Program-made: the position numbers and the translations under genes
Shown: positions 7,931-16,403 of the stretch, in pieces
Layout: every line of letters starts with the position of its first letter
How positions within the stretch are numbered: position 1 is the first letter of the stretch
Notes under the pieces: model-generated
Database searches by the model: none
What the model saw: only the letters and a program-made list of their open reading frames with translations
What the model was told of the DNA's origin: nothing
DNA from: Streptomyces sp. BHT-5-2
GTDB taxonomy: Bacteria; Actinomycetota; Actinomycetes; Streptomycetales; Streptomycetaceae
DNA: 64,000 nt
Reading direction: 5' to 3'
Assembly (NCBI RefSeq): GCF_019774615.1
Contig: NZ_CP081497.1
Span: 744,001 to 808,000 of the forward strand

Positions 7931-9901
7931 TCAGCGCCCCGGTGTCCGTGCGGCCGGGCGGCCGACCGGCCGGTCTCCGTCGGGCCGGGACCACCACAGC
8001 GCCTCACCACGGGTCAGCCCCGGCAGCCGGTGCTCGGCGGTGCGCACCCCGCTGGCCGGGATCATGCCCTTGACCAGCCATGACGTCGTACCGCCCGCGG
8101 TCTCCGAGAGTTCCGCGCCGAGCCCGGTGAGGCACGAGGTGACGGCCGGCAGGGTGTCGAGGGGGATGTCCACGTCGAAGGTGTGGCAGGGCTCGTAGAG
8201 CTGCGTCCCGGCGTCGTCCAGGGCCCGCCGGAGCACCAGCGGGGTCAGGCCCCGGAAGTCGCCCGCCGTGCTGAGCGGGCCCACGAAGCCCGAGCGGGTC
8301 AGGGTGACGGCGCAGTCGGTGACCGACCAGCCGCGCGGGCCGCTGCGGAGCGCGGAATGCACCGTCTCCTCGATGGCGGTGTGGAAGGCGTGCGGGAGGG
8401 CGCCCAGCTCGGTCTCGTACCGGAAGGCGACGCCGGAACCGCGCTGCCCGGGCTCGACGCGCAGCCCGACCGTGGCCCAGAAGCCGCTCGGGGCGGGGAC
8501 CCGCCGCCCGATCTCCTCGGTCGCCTCGCCGACGCCCACCGGCCGTTCCAGAAAGACGGTCCTGGTGGGCTCGAAGACGGCCTCGATCCCGAAGTCGTGG
8601 GCGAGCGTCGCCGCCAGGATCTCCTTCTGGATCTCGCCGTAGAGCAGGACCGTCGTGGCGCCGTCGGGTCCGGCGTCGGCGTGGATGAGGGGGTCCTGCT
8701 CGGCGAGGTGCTGGAGGGCCGCGTGCAGCCGGGACGCCGCGCCGGGCGCCGCCTCACGGGGGCGGACCAGCGTCCGGAGGGTGGGGGCGGGGAAGCGCGG
8801 CGGGCGTGGGCCGTCGTCCAGGCCCGCCGGATCGGTGAGCCGGTCGCCGACCCGTACCTCCGCCAGACCGCCGATCTTTGCGATGTTGCCCGGCGTCAAC
8901 TGCCGCGTGCCGTCGCCGCCGTGGCGCCGTCCGACGACGTGGAGGGAGGTGATCTGGCCGTGGTGCGTCAGTCGAGCGCCGTCCGGGCCGTTGCGATGGA
9001 GGGCCACCCGTTGGCGCGCGGCCAGCGTGCCGGTGAACAGGCGCAGACAGGCGGTCTTCTTCCCGGACGGTTCGCGCTCGACGGCGAAGACCGTGCCGCG
9101 CGGTGGCGCCGCGCGGTTCGGAGTCGTGTCGCCACCGGCGGGTGCCGGCCGGAGCAGGCCGGTGATCCCGTCGATCAGCGCACCGATGCCCGCTCCGCTG
9201 CGCGCCGAGCCGAAGTGGACGGGGTGGGTGGTGCCGTTCCGCGTGTGTGCGGCGAGTGCGGTGCGCAGCTCGTCGGCCGAGGGGTACGGGCCGTCCACGA
9301 CGCGGGCCAGCAGTGCGTCGTCGATCTCGGCCAGCGCCTCGGCGACCCGGGTGCGGAACTCCGGGTCGTCGTCGAGCGCGGGCGAGAGCGCCCGGGCGGA
9401 CGGCGTGCCGAGCTCCCGTACCGTCGTCATCGGGACGAGGTGCGGGACCAGCTTGCGCCGGATGTCGGCGAGCAGGGCGTCGTCGCGGGCGCCCACCCGG
9501 TCGATCTTGTTGACGAAGAGCAGCACCGGCAGCCGCATGTCCCGCAGCGTCCGCATCAGGACACGGGTGTGCGCCTGGACGCCCTCGACGGCGGAGAGCA
9601 CCAGCACGGCGCCGTCCAGGACGCCGAGGACGCGTTCCACCTCGGCGACGAAGTCGGAGTGCCCGGGGGTGTCGATCAGGTTGACCTGCGTGGTGCCGGC
9701 CGTGAAGGAGGCCACCGCCGAGCGCACGGTGATGCCGCGCTGCCGCTCGATGAGGCCGGTGTCGGTCTGGGTGTCGCCGGCGTCGACGCTGCCGAGCCGG
9801 CCGATGGCGCCGGTGTCGAACAGCAGGCGCTCGGTCAGGCTGGTCTTACCCGCGTCGACGTGGGCCAGGATGCCGATGTTCAGGGTGTGCTGGATGTGCA
9901 T
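7931..9901 (-). CDS. TetM/OtrA-type ribosomal protection protein
   Basis: A 656-residue EF-G paralogue that would release tetracycline-type drugs from the ribosome. GTPase motifs are intact: AHVDAGKT (13-20), RGITVR (55-60), DTPGH (77-81), NKID (131-134). The rest follows the EF-G domain order, including the C-terminal domains that reach the decoding site. Length matches OtrA and TetM rather than EF-G (about 700). Its own ribosome site is weak (GAGG about 12 bases upstream), while a leader ORF with a good site overlaps the start. It lies upstream of the HelD-type gene on the same strand, separated by the 287-base A+T-richer gap. Drug range is inferred from family only. Confidence 0.88.
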   Translation of the reverse strand: MHIQHTLNIGILAHVDAGKTSLTERLLFDTGAIGRLGSVDAGDTQTDTGLIERQRGITVRSAVASFTAGTTQVNLIDTPGHSDFVAEVERVLGVLDGAVLVLSAVEGVQAHTRVLMRTLRDMRLPVLLFVNKIDRVGARDDALLADIRRKLVPHLVPMTTVRELGTPSARALSPALDDDPEFRTRVAEALAEIDDALLARVVDGPYPSADELRTALAAHTRNGTTHPVHFGSARSGAGIGALIDGITGLLRPAPAGGDTTPNRAAPPRGTVFAVEREPSGKKTACLRLFTGTLAARQRVALHRNGPDGARLTHHGQITSLHVVGRRHGGDGTRQLTPGNIAKIGGLAEVRVGDRLTDPAGLDDGPRPPRFPAPTLRTLVRPREAAPGAASRLHAALQHLAEQDPLIHADAGPDGATTVLLYGEIQKEILAATLAHDFGIEAVFEPTRTVFLERPVGVGEATEEIGRRVPAPSGFWATVGLRVEPGQRGSGVAFRYETELGALPHAFHTAIEETVHSALRSGPRGWSVTDCAVTLTRSGFVGPLSTAGDFRGLTPLVLRRALDDAGTQLYEPCHTFDVDIPLDTLPAVTSCLTGLGAELSETAGGTTSWLVKGMIPASGVRTAEHRLPGLTRGEALWWSRPDGDRPVGRPAARTPGR

Positions 9902-9968
9902 GGGTGCCGAAGTCCTCGAAATTCACCGTCCGGTAGGGGCGCTGGGGGTTTTCGAGGAATCGGCGCAT
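9846..9968 (-). CDS. Putative leader peptide overlapping the ribosomal protection gene
   Basis: A 40-codon ORF starts at ATG 9968 with GGGAG 7 bases upstream. It begins MRRFLENPQRPYRTVNF and reads through the start codon of the protection protein (9901) in another frame, stopping 55 bases inside that gene. The protection gene has a poor ribosome site, so translation of the leader could control it, by coupling or by ribosome stalling. There is no independent evidence that the peptide is made. Confidence 0.4.
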   Translation of the reverse strand: MRRFLENPQRPYRTVNFEDFGTHAHPAHPEHRHPGPRRRG

Positions 9969-10057
9969 GGGGGTGCTCCCGCTCTGTGGACGATCGGCCG
10001 GCGAACAGCCTGGTGGCCTCAGGGCGGCGTCGGCAACTGATTTTCCCGGTCCGCGCG

Positions 10058-10092
10058 CAAGGGCCGGACGGCGCCGTGCCGTCCGGCCCTTG
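10058..10092. terminator. Stem-loop terminator
   Basis: A perfect 15-bp stem (CAAGGGCCGGACGGC at 10058-10072 with 10078-10092) and a 5-base loop, placed just after the end of the minus-strand GlsB-type gene. Confidence 0.75.
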
Positions 10093-10126
10093 CGGTGTAT
10101 CGGTCTGTGCCCGTTCGGACGCGCGG

Positions 10127-10396
10127 TCAGCGCGCGTGATGGCGCCCCAGGGTGAGGCGGTAGAGGAGCAGGACGATCAGGGAGCCGACGATGGCGGCGA
10201 TCCACGTCGACAGATGGAAGAAGCCGTTGATCGAGTGGACCCCGAAGATCACCTTCCCCAGCCAGCCGCCCAGCAGGCCGCCCGCGATGCCGATCAGCAT
10301 GGTGATCAGGCAGCCGCCGGGGTCCTTGCCGGGCATCAGGGCCTTGGCGATGGCACCGGCGAGCAGGCCGATCAGGGCCCAGGCGAGAATTCCCAT
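10127..10396 (-). CDS. GlsB/YeaQ/YmgE family stress membrane protein
   Basis: An 89-residue protein with three hydrophobic helices and the Gly-rich signature of the transglycosylase-associated family: MGILAWALIGLLAGAIAK, then PGGCLITMLIGIAGGLLGG, then WIAAIVGSLIVLLLYRL. Members sit in the cytoplasmic membrane and are linked to general stress; the biochemical role is unknown. GGAGAGG lies 8 bases before the ATG. Divergent from the MarR gene, whose operator could affect both. Confidence 0.88.
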   Translation of the reverse strand: MGILAWALIGLLAGAIAKALMPGKDPGGCLITMLIGIAGGLLGGWLGKVIFGVHSINGFFHLSTWIAAIVGSLIVLLLYRLTLGRHHAR

Positions 10397-10542
10397 GTCC
10401 GCAACCTCTCCGCAGGGATTCTTTCGATTCTCTCGATGCGTAAAGACTGGTTCCCGCGGCGACGGCTTTCACGCCGGCCTGCTGCAAACGCGTGACGGGA
10501 CGGGGCGCGGGCGGTGCCCTGCGCACAGGCCCGGTGCGTCCG

Positions 10543-10582
10543 TCAACCTCGGTTGATTGCCTGACCTGCTCAACCATAGGCT
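10543..10582 (+). promoter_or_regulatory. MarR promoter with palindromic operator
   Basis: TTGATT (10553-10558), an 18-base spacer and TAGGCT (10577-10582) place the start of transcription at or next to the ATG at 10590. A perfect palindrome TCAACCTCGGTTGA (10543-10556) overlaps the -35, and a third half-site TCAACC lies in the spacer at 10570-10575. This is the expected layout for autorepression. Confidence 0.6.
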
Positions 10583-10589
10583 TACGGCC

Positions 10590-11027
10590 ATGACTCAGGG
10601 CTCGGACGTCGAGGACTTGGCCGGCGCGCTCTACGGAAGCATCGGTCTGTTGGCCAGGCGCCTGCGCCAGCTCCAGGCACCCGGCGAGCTCTCGCTGCCC
10701 GAGCGCGCCGCGTTGGCGCGGCTGGACCGGGGCGGCCCGGCCACGGCGGCCGAGCTGGCCCGTGCCGAGCAGATCACGTCCCAGGCCATGGGGACCACCC
10801 TGGGCGTGCTGGAGGAGCGCGGCTTCGTCGAGCGCCGGCGCGATCCGCACGACGGCCGGCGGATCATCATGTCGCTGACCGAGGTCGGCGTCGAGGTGCT
10901 GCGGCACAAGCGGGACGCCCGGGCCAGGCAGTTGGCGAAGGCCATCGAGGAGCAGTTCACCGGCGCCGAGCTGGCGACGTTGAAGGCGGCCGCCCCGCTG
11001 ATCGAGCGGCTGGGCGACAGCCTCTGA
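10590..11027 (+). CDS. MarR family transcriptional regulator
   Basis: 145 residues with a MarR winged helix: LSLPERAALARLDRGGPATAAELA, recognition region QITSQAMGTTLGVLEERGFV, and the wing RRRDPHDGRRIIMSLTEVG. No Shine-Dalgarno is visible before ATG 10590, and the -10 sits 7 bases upstream, so the mRNA is probably leaderless. Likely represses itself and perhaps the divergent GlsB-type gene. Confidence 0.85.
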   Translation: MTQGSDVEDLAGALYGSIGLLARRLRQLQAPGELSLPERAALARLDRGGPATAAELARAEQITSQAMGTTLGVLEERGFVERRRDPHDGRRIIMSLTEVGVEVLRHKRDARARQLAKAIEEQFTGAELATLKAAAPLIERLGDSL

Positions 11028-11116
11028 CGCGACGGCCCCGCCGACCGCTCGGACAGGCACCGGTCCGAACCCGGGCCGGAGCCGTCGCGCACGCGCCGAT
11101 CCGGTCCCGCGCGGCC

Positions 11117-11716
11117 TCAGTCCCGCCCGCTCGCAGGCCGAGCGGATCGTTCGTACGTGCCCACCAGGCGCGCCAGTTGACGGCCGACCGTGCGCAGGGG
11201 TTCCTCGCTGCGGGTGACCTGCGCGGTGACCTCGGCACCTTCCAGGGCGCCGATGATGGTGGTGGCCAGTTCCCCGGCGTCCCGGGCGGGCAGGCCGCTG
11301 CGCAGCAGCTTGTCGCGGACAAGCTGTTCCCAGTCGTGCAGGGCCGCCGCGCACGCCTGTTGGATCGGCGAGTCGGTGCCGAGCGTTTCCAGGGCCGCCG
11401 CGGTGACCGGGCAGCCCTCGATCCAGCCCGACTCCCTTAGTTCTTCGGCGAGTTGACCGGCGCAGGCGTCCACTGCCGCCGCCGGATCGGGCTCGGCGTC
11501 CAGCGCGCTCTTCAGGAGTGCGGCGAATTCCCGGCTGCTGTGCTCGATCGCGGCGACCGCGACGGTCTCCTTGCCGCCGGGGAAGAAGTGGTAGACGGAG
11601 CCCAGGGTGGCCTGCGCCTCCTGGGCGATCTGCTTGATGCCGGTGCCGACATAGCCCTGCCGTTGGAGGAGGCGGGCTGCGGTGACGATGATCCGGTCCC
11701 GGGTGCTGGTCTGCAT
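11117..11716 (-). CDS. TetR family repressor
   Basis: 199 residues. The N-terminal helix-turn-helix reads TRDRIIVTAARLLQRQGYVG, then GIKQIAQEAQATLGSVYHFF. The C-terminal ligand domain resembles the LmrA/YxaF type (WIEGCPVTAAALE). Start at ATG 11716, since an in-frame start at 11779 would run through both operators. The imine reductase gene is divergent; two matching operators lie between them, so the pair is very probably repressor and target. Confidence 0.88.
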   Translation of the reverse strand: MQTSTRDRIIVTAARLLQRQGYVGTGIKQIAQEAQATLGSVYHFFPGGKETVAVAAIEHSSREFAALLKSALDAEPDPAAAVDACAGQLAEELRESGWIEGCPVTAAALETLGTDSPIQQACAAALHDWEQLVRDKLLRSGLPARDAGELATTIIGALEGAEVTAQVTRSEEPLRTVGRQLARLVGTYERSARPASGRD

Positions 11717-11740
11717 GGTGCCACCGTACCCACTGGTGAG

Positions 11741-11803
11741 TAGAGCGCTCGTTCTAGTGGTGTGGTACGTTCTCGGCACGCGCTAAATAGAGCGTTCGTT
11801 TTA
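11741..11803. promoter_or_regulatory. Twin TetR operators between the tetR and imine reductase genes
   Basis: TAGAGCGCTCGTTCTA (11741-11756) and TAGAGCGTTCGTTTTA (11788-11803) differ at two positions, and the bases after each (GTG) also match. Each is a pseudo-palindrome of the form TAGA-n-CG-nn-CG-n-TCTA. The second overlaps a TAAATA -10 candidate (11784-11789) for the rightward gene. Confidence 0.65.
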
Positions 11804-11825
11804 GTGAGGGGCGGAAGGATTTCCC

Positions 11826-12749
11826 ATGAGCAGCAACACGAGCACCGGCACCGGCGAGAACACCGCGAAGGGCGCGGCCGCCGACCGGCGGTCGGTCACC
11901 GTCATCGGGCTCGGACCGATGGGCCAGGCGATGGCCGACGCCTATCTCGACCAGGGCTACGAGGTCACCGTCTGGAACCGCACGGCCGCCCGCGCCGACG
12001 CCCTGGTGGCCCGCGGCGCGACCCTCGCAGCGGGCGTGGCGGATGCCCTCGCCGCCAACGAGCTGGTGATCCTCAGCCTCACGGACTACGAGGCGATGTA
12101 CGCCGTACTGGAGCCGGCCACCGCCGCGTTGGCGGGCCGGGTGCTGGTCAACCTCAGCTCGGACACGCCCGAGAAGGCCCGGGCCGCCGCCCGCTGGGCC
12201 GCCGACCACGGTGCCGTCCAGCTCACCGGCGGCGTCACCGTCCCGCCGTCCGGGATCGGCCGCCCGGAGTCCGCCACCTTCTACAGCGGGCCGCGCGCGG
12301 TGTTCGACGCCCACCGCCCCGCGCTCGAAGTGGTCACCGGCCGGACCGACTACCGGGGCGAGGACCCCGGAATCGCGGCGCTGTACTACCAGATCGGCAT
12401 GGTGATGTTCTGGACCTCCATGCTCGGCTACTGGCAGGCACTCGCCCTCGCCGACGCCAACGGCCTCCCCGCGTCCGAGATCCTCCAGCACGCCACCGAG
12501 ACGGCGCAGTCGCTGCCGGGCTTCTTCGCCTTCTACGCCGAGCGCATCGACGCGGGCCGGCACCAGGGCGACGTGGACCGCCTGGCGATGGGCCTGGCCA
12601 GCGTCGAACACGTCCTGCACACCAACGCCGACGCGGGCGTCGACACCGCACTGCCCACCGCCGTCGTCGAGCTCTTCCGGCGCGGCGTCCAGGCCGGACA
12701 CGGCGCGGACAGCTTCTCCAGCCTGCTGGAACTGATGAAGAAGGGTTGA
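11826..12749 (+). CDS. Imine reductase-type NADPH-dependent oxidoreductase
   Basis: A 307-residue enzyme of the beta-hydroxyacid dehydrogenase superfamily. The Rossmann loop GLGPMGQAM lies after an Ala-rich N-terminus, and VTVWNRT follows. The segment GGVTVPPSGIG is typical of imine reductases, as is a C-terminal all-helical dimerisation domain. At the position of the usual catalytic Asp/Tyr the sequence has LYYQ (Tyr187-Tyr188), which suggests a Tyr-type enzyme. The natural substrate is unknown. GGAAGGA lies 7 bases before the ATG. Probably repressed by the divergent TetR protein. Confidence 0.82.
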   Translation: MSSNTSTGTGENTAKGAAADRRSVTVIGLGPMGQAMADAYLDQGYEVTVWNRTAARADALVARGATLAAGVADALAANELVILSLTDYEAMYAVLEPATAALAGRVLVNLSSDTPEKARAAARWAADHGAVQLTGGVTVPPSGIGRPESATFYSGPRAVFDAHRPALEVVTGRTDYRGEDPGIAALYYQIGMVMFWTSMLGYWQALALADANGLPASEILQHATETAQSLPGFFAFYAERIDAGRHQGDVDRLAMGLASVEHVLHTNADAGVDTALPTAVVELFRRGVQAGHGADSFSSLLELMKKG

Positions 12750-12995
12750 GGGAGGGATGCGGGCGAGATGAGGGAGGGCGGTGAGCGCCGACGGTGGGTG
12801 GCGCCCGGGCCGGCGGTTCTCCACCCGGCGGTTCTCCATCTGGCGGCTCTCCACCCGGCGGTGGAGCGGGCGGGTGGAGGCCCGGCCCGACGGGTCCGGC
12901 CCGCGGGCCGATGCTTCTCCACCCGCCCGGCTCCTAGCGTCGGTTCAGGTCACCGAAGCGCCGGACCGCCCGGCGCCGGACCGTTGGAGGCCGTC

Positions 12996-13700
12996 GTGGA
13001 AACCGAGGACAGGCGTGGTGCGCGGCGGGGACGCGCCATGGGTGTATCGCTGACCGTCAACATCGTGCTGCCGCTGGTCCTGTACTACGTGCTGCGGGCG
13101 CAGGACGTCGCCCAGTGGCAGGCGCTGTTGCTGAGCGGAGTGCTCCCGGCCGTGCATGCGCTGGGCACCGCCCTGGTGCGTCGTCGAGTCGACTTCTTCG
13201 ACCTGCTCGTGGTGGGGCTGCTGGCGGTGTCCGCGGGACTGTCGGCGGTCGGCGGCAGCCCCCGGCTCCTGCTGCTGAAGGACGCGGCCCTGCCCGCCGC
13301 TCTGGGGCTGTGGATCCTGGGCAGCCTGTTCGCGGCCCGGCCCTTCCCGTACCACTTCGGGTGCCGACTGGCAGGCTCCGCGGGCAGGTCGGCGGCCGAA
13401 CGTGCCTGGCGTGAACTCCCGGAATTCCGGGCCGCGTTGCGGGGGCTGACGTTCCTTTGGGGCGGTGCCCAGCTGCTCGATGCCGCGCTGAGCACGGTGG
13501 CCGCACTGGCACTGCCGGTGGACCTGGTACCGGTGATCGGCAAGATCCAGTCCTTTGCGATTCTCGGCGCGGTGGTGGTGCTGACGGTGCGTCGCAGCCG
13601 TGCCTTCCGCGACCGGCACGGCCTCCCGCTGTTCGGCCTGCGGACGCCGGCCGACGCCGGGGCCCCGGCACGCGTGGCGCACGGCGCGGTGCGGACGTGA
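12996..13700 (+). CDS. VC0807 family membrane protein
   Basis: 234 residues with about six hydrophobic segments, beginning SLTVNIVLPLVLYYVL and ending FAILGAVVVLTVRR. This matches the VC0807 family of bacterial membrane proteins of unknown function. The GTG start has GGAGG 5 bases upstream; ATG 13038 is the alternative. An Arg-rich N-terminus before the first helix suggests a cytoplasmic N-terminus. Confidence 0.75.
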   Translation: METEDRRGARRGRAMGVSLTVNIVLPLVLYYVLRAQDVAQWQALLLSGVLPAVHALGTALVRRRVDFFDLLVVGLLAVSAGLSAVGGSPRLLLLKDAALPAALGLWILGSLFAARPFPYHFGCRLAGSAGRSAAERAWRELPEFRAALRGLTFLWGGAQLLDAALSTVAALALPVDLVPVIGKIQSFAILGAVVVLTVRRSRAFRDRHGLPLFGLRTPADAGAPARVAHGAVRT

Positions 13701-13840
13701 TCCGGGCGTGCGGCCTCCGACGCAGGTCGGCGAGGCGGTGGGGGACTGGGGAGCGGGTGGGTTGACGCGGCCGACACGGTGTGGCCGGTCCGTCGTTGGA
13801 CTCGTCGACAACCTGCTCCCCCTCTCAACTGGAGTCCCTG

Positions 13841-14188
13841 ATGAACTCAGTCGTACGTGGTGGTCGGCGTCTGCGCGGACGGGTGCGCGCGGCGCTCTCG
13901 CTCGCGGTCGGCGCGGTCATGATGTCGGCGGCGGCCGCCGGTGCGGCCGACCTCGGCATGATCACCTACACCACCCCGAAGGGGAAGGCACAGGTCCTCA
14001 AGCAGCCCGAGCCCGGCCAGTGCTACGCCATCGCCGGCGAGGGCCTGACCTCCAACCTCTCCCTGGTCCGCAAGACCGCCCACTTCTACGCCGGGCGGCA
14101 CTGCGCTGGAAAGCCGGTGGCCGAACTCGGCCCCGGCATGCACAAGAAGCTGAAGCGCTTCGGCTCCCTCCGCGTCGACGCGGACTGA
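13841..14188 (+). CDS. Small secreted protein
   Basis: 115 residues with a signal peptide (RRLRGRVRAALSLAVGAVMM...AAAAGAA) and an 80-residue mature part with two Cys (GQCYAIAG, RHCAGK), likely disulfide bonded. GGAG sits 6 bases before the ATG. No family recognised. Confidence 0.75.
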   Translation: MNSVVRGGRRLRGRVRAALSLAVGAVMMSAAAAGAADLGMITYTTPKGKAQVLKQPEPGQCYAIAGEGLTSNLSLVRKTAHFYAGRHCAGKPVAELGPGMHKKLKRFGSLRVDAD

Positions 14189-14211
14189 GCTGCGGACACC
14201 GCGATCGATCA

Positions 14212-14245
14212 ACCGCCGGCGTGGCCCTTCGGGCCCGCCGGCGGT
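14212..14245. terminator. Stem-loop between convergent genes
   Basis: ACCGCCGGC-GT-GGCCC pairs with GGCCC-GCCGGCGGT, with one bulged base and a stable TTCG tetraloop. It serves the secreted protein gene and probably the GH25 gene on the other strand. Confidence 0.75.
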
Positions 14246-14251
14246 CGGCTG

Positions 14252-14814
14252 TCATGCGGGGACGGCGATATGGCGGGACCACGTGCGCAGTGCCGCCCCG
14301 CCGTGGAAGTCGCCGATGCTCGTGTCGAGGGGCTGGTCGGTGTACTGATGGAACAGCCATGGGCACTGGATGTCCGGCCGGCCGGGCCTGTTGTTGTACT
14401 GCGCGATCCACAGTCCGTCTGCGGCGAAGGACGTGGTGTCGCGGTTCAGCCAGGAGTCCCGGTTGCAGTACAGGATCGTCTTGTGGCCGGGGGTGTGCTG
14501 CTGCACCTGCTTGAGCCAGGGGTCCTTCCAGGTGTTCGAGACGCGGGCGTCCTCCCAGTCGAGGATCAGAATGTCCCCGTCGACCAGATCGATTTTCGAG
14601 AGAAAGTAGTTGACCTGGGCGGCGGCCGGTCCCGGCCGGGCGAAATGATAGAGGCCGGTCACCAGGCCCGCGTTTCGCGCGGCCTTTCGCTGGGCCACCC
14701 ACTGGGGTCTATGTAGGTGGTGCCCTCCGTGATGTTGATGAACACGAAATCGCTGCCGGAAGTCGGGTATTTCTCCGACTGGGCTGACGATACGTCGATT
14801 CCTTTGACGCTCAT
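14252..14814 (-). pseudogene. GH25 muramidase gene with a frameshift
   Basis: The N-terminal part reads MSVKGIDVSSAQSEKYP, then SDFVFINITEGTTYIDP, the standard GH25 start including a catalytic Asp. After that the frame must change: the rest (QWVAQRKAARNAGLVTGLYHF, LILDWED, KTILYCNRDSW, GLWIAQYNN) is in the other frame. One missing C in the run at about 14705 (four C where five are needed) explains it. Corrected length is about 187 residues, with no signal peptide at the chosen ATG. Either a true inactivation or a sequencing error in a homopolymer. Confidence 0.8.
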
Positions 14815-15309
14815 GGTCGGGTGTTCCCTGTCGAGTGCTGCGCCGGATACTGCTGTATGGGCACCGGGCCCCGGTCGGTGTCCCGGTGGGCGACGGCATG
14901 CGGATGCGCGCCGTGGCGTTGAGGGGGCGTCGCAGCGCCGGGGGGCATAGGTCCTTTTCATGATCTCGCGGCGGTGCGGGTGCGGCATCTGGATCACCTG
15001 GTTGTGGATTGGTCGCCGGAGTGGGGCAGTTGCCGGCCTTTGCCCGGTGGCGGCCCTCGCCCGGTGGGCGTGCGGCCTTTTCGGTGGCGGTGCCCCGGGA
15101 CTCCGGTTGAAGCGGAAATTATTGCCGTCGGGGGTTTTCCGGGCCAGGTGTGCCGTGGTGTGGAGCGCTCGACAGGGGCGGGCGACGCACGCAGGATGGA
15201 AGCAGGAAAAGGGCGTGGCATATGACCCGGCCATCTGTGGCTCCCACGGGTCGTATGAGCCCGCGCCCCGATCGGAGTGTCCGGCCGGCCCTCAGGAGAT
15301 GCGGAGGCG
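14815..15309. other. Intergenic stretch, no gene found
   Basis: Between the divergent GH25 and SARP genes. ORFs here are short and lack coding bias. A start at 15222 with a purine-rich upstream is in the wrong frame for the SARP gene and runs into it. It probably holds both promoters, but I could not assign boxes. Confidence 0.5.
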
Positions 15310-16194
15310 ATGAGCCGCAGTACCGGGACGGAACTCGGTGTAGCGCGCCAGGCCCCGGCGGTGTGTCCGCCCGAGGCGGGCGAAGCGCACCACGGATCGC
15401 CCCCGGTCCGCGACGACGACGCGCGCATCGAACTGCTCGGCGGCTTCCGGCTGGTCACCGGCCGCGAGCCGGCGCGGATCCCCGCAGGCGCGGAGCGTCT
15501 GCTCGCCTTCGTCGCACTGCACTACGGCGCGGTGCCGCGGAGCGTGGTCGCCGAGAACCTCTGGCCGGACACCTCCGAATGCCGGGCCTACGCGTCCCTG
15601 CGGTCCGCGCTCAACCGTCTGCGCGGTGCGGGCTGCCGCCTCCTGGAAGCGGGCCCCGCCGAACTGGCGCTCGCCGGTGGTGTGGGGGTCGACTTCCGGG
15701 ATCTCAGGCCACTCGCGCAGCTGCTCGTCGACTGCTCGGTGGTGTCGCCGGGCGGCAACGCGTGCCTGGGACTCGGGGCGTCGGAAATCGAGGCGCTGTC
15801 GCAGGACCTGCTCCCCGGCTGGTGCGAGGACTGGGCGCTGCGCGAGGCCGAGGAGTGGCGGCAGCTGCGGATGCACGCCCTGGAAGCGCTGGCCGCCCGC
15901 TTCATCGACGCCCGGCACTTCGGCCACGCCGTGTGGGCCGCCGGTGCCGCGGTACGCGCCGAGCCGCTGCGGGAGACCGCCCGGGCCGTCCTGATCAAGG
16001 CACACCTCGCCGAGGGTAACCAGTCCGAGGCCCTGCGCGAGTTCCAGCGCTACCGGTCTCTGCTGCAGGCGGAACTGGGGCTGTGTCCCACGCCGCGGCT
16101 GCTCGGACTCGTCGCCGATCTCCGGTCGGCGGCGGCCCGGTGCGCGCCGACCGCGGATCGGCCACGGCATGACGCCTCGGTCACGTCCGGGTGA
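15310..16194 (+). CDS. SARP family transcriptional regulator
   Basis: 294 residues of the AfsR/SARP type: an OmpR-like DNA-binding domain (RIELLGGFRLVTGREPARIP...NLWPD...ASLRSALNRLR, about 40-125) followed by a bacterial transcriptional activation domain (about 135-275, with WCEDWALREAEEWRQL and LAEGNQSEALREFQRYRSLL). There is no ATPase or TPR extension, so it is the small activator form often found in biosynthetic clusters. No biosynthetic cluster is visible nearby. AGGAG and GGAGG both precede ATG 15310; GTG 15277 is an alternative. Confidence 0.85.
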   Translation: MSRSTGTELGVARQAPAVCPPEAGEAHHGSPPVRDDDARIELLGGFRLVTGREPARIPAGAERLLAFVALHYGAVPRSVVAENLWPDTSECRAYASLRSALNRLRGAGCRLLEAGPAELALAGGVGVDFRDLRPLAQLLVDCSVVSPGGNACLGLGASEIEALSQDLLPGWCEDWALREAEEWRQLRMHALEALAARFIDARHFGHAVWAAGAAVRAEPLRETARAVLIKAHLAEGNQSEALREFQRYRSLLQAELGLCPTPRLLGLVADLRSAAARCAPTADRPRHDASVTSG

Positions 16195-16403
16195 CGGCGG
16201 ATCGGCCACGATGACGTCAAGGCAGCAGGAAACGTGTGCGGCCGTCCGTGTCGCCTCGGTGCGGTGCGGCCCGGCCATGAAGTTATGGCACACCGTGGTC
16301 GCTCGGTGAGGGCGGTGGAGCCGGAATCGGGGCACCGGAGGAAGACCGACGCCTTGAGGCACTGCACACCACGACAGGCACCGCACGCCATGAAGGGGAT
16401 GCC

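Noticed and set aside
8183..10495. 770-codon plus-strand ORF opposite the ribosomal protection gene
   Set aside because: Mirror frame of a strong coding gene in GC-rich DNA; no domain, no ribosome site, and the minus-strand gene has all GTPase motifs.
14950..15310. ORF starting at 15222 with a purine-rich upstream
   Set aside because: Out of frame with the SARP gene, overlaps it, and encodes low-complexity Arg/Pro sequence.
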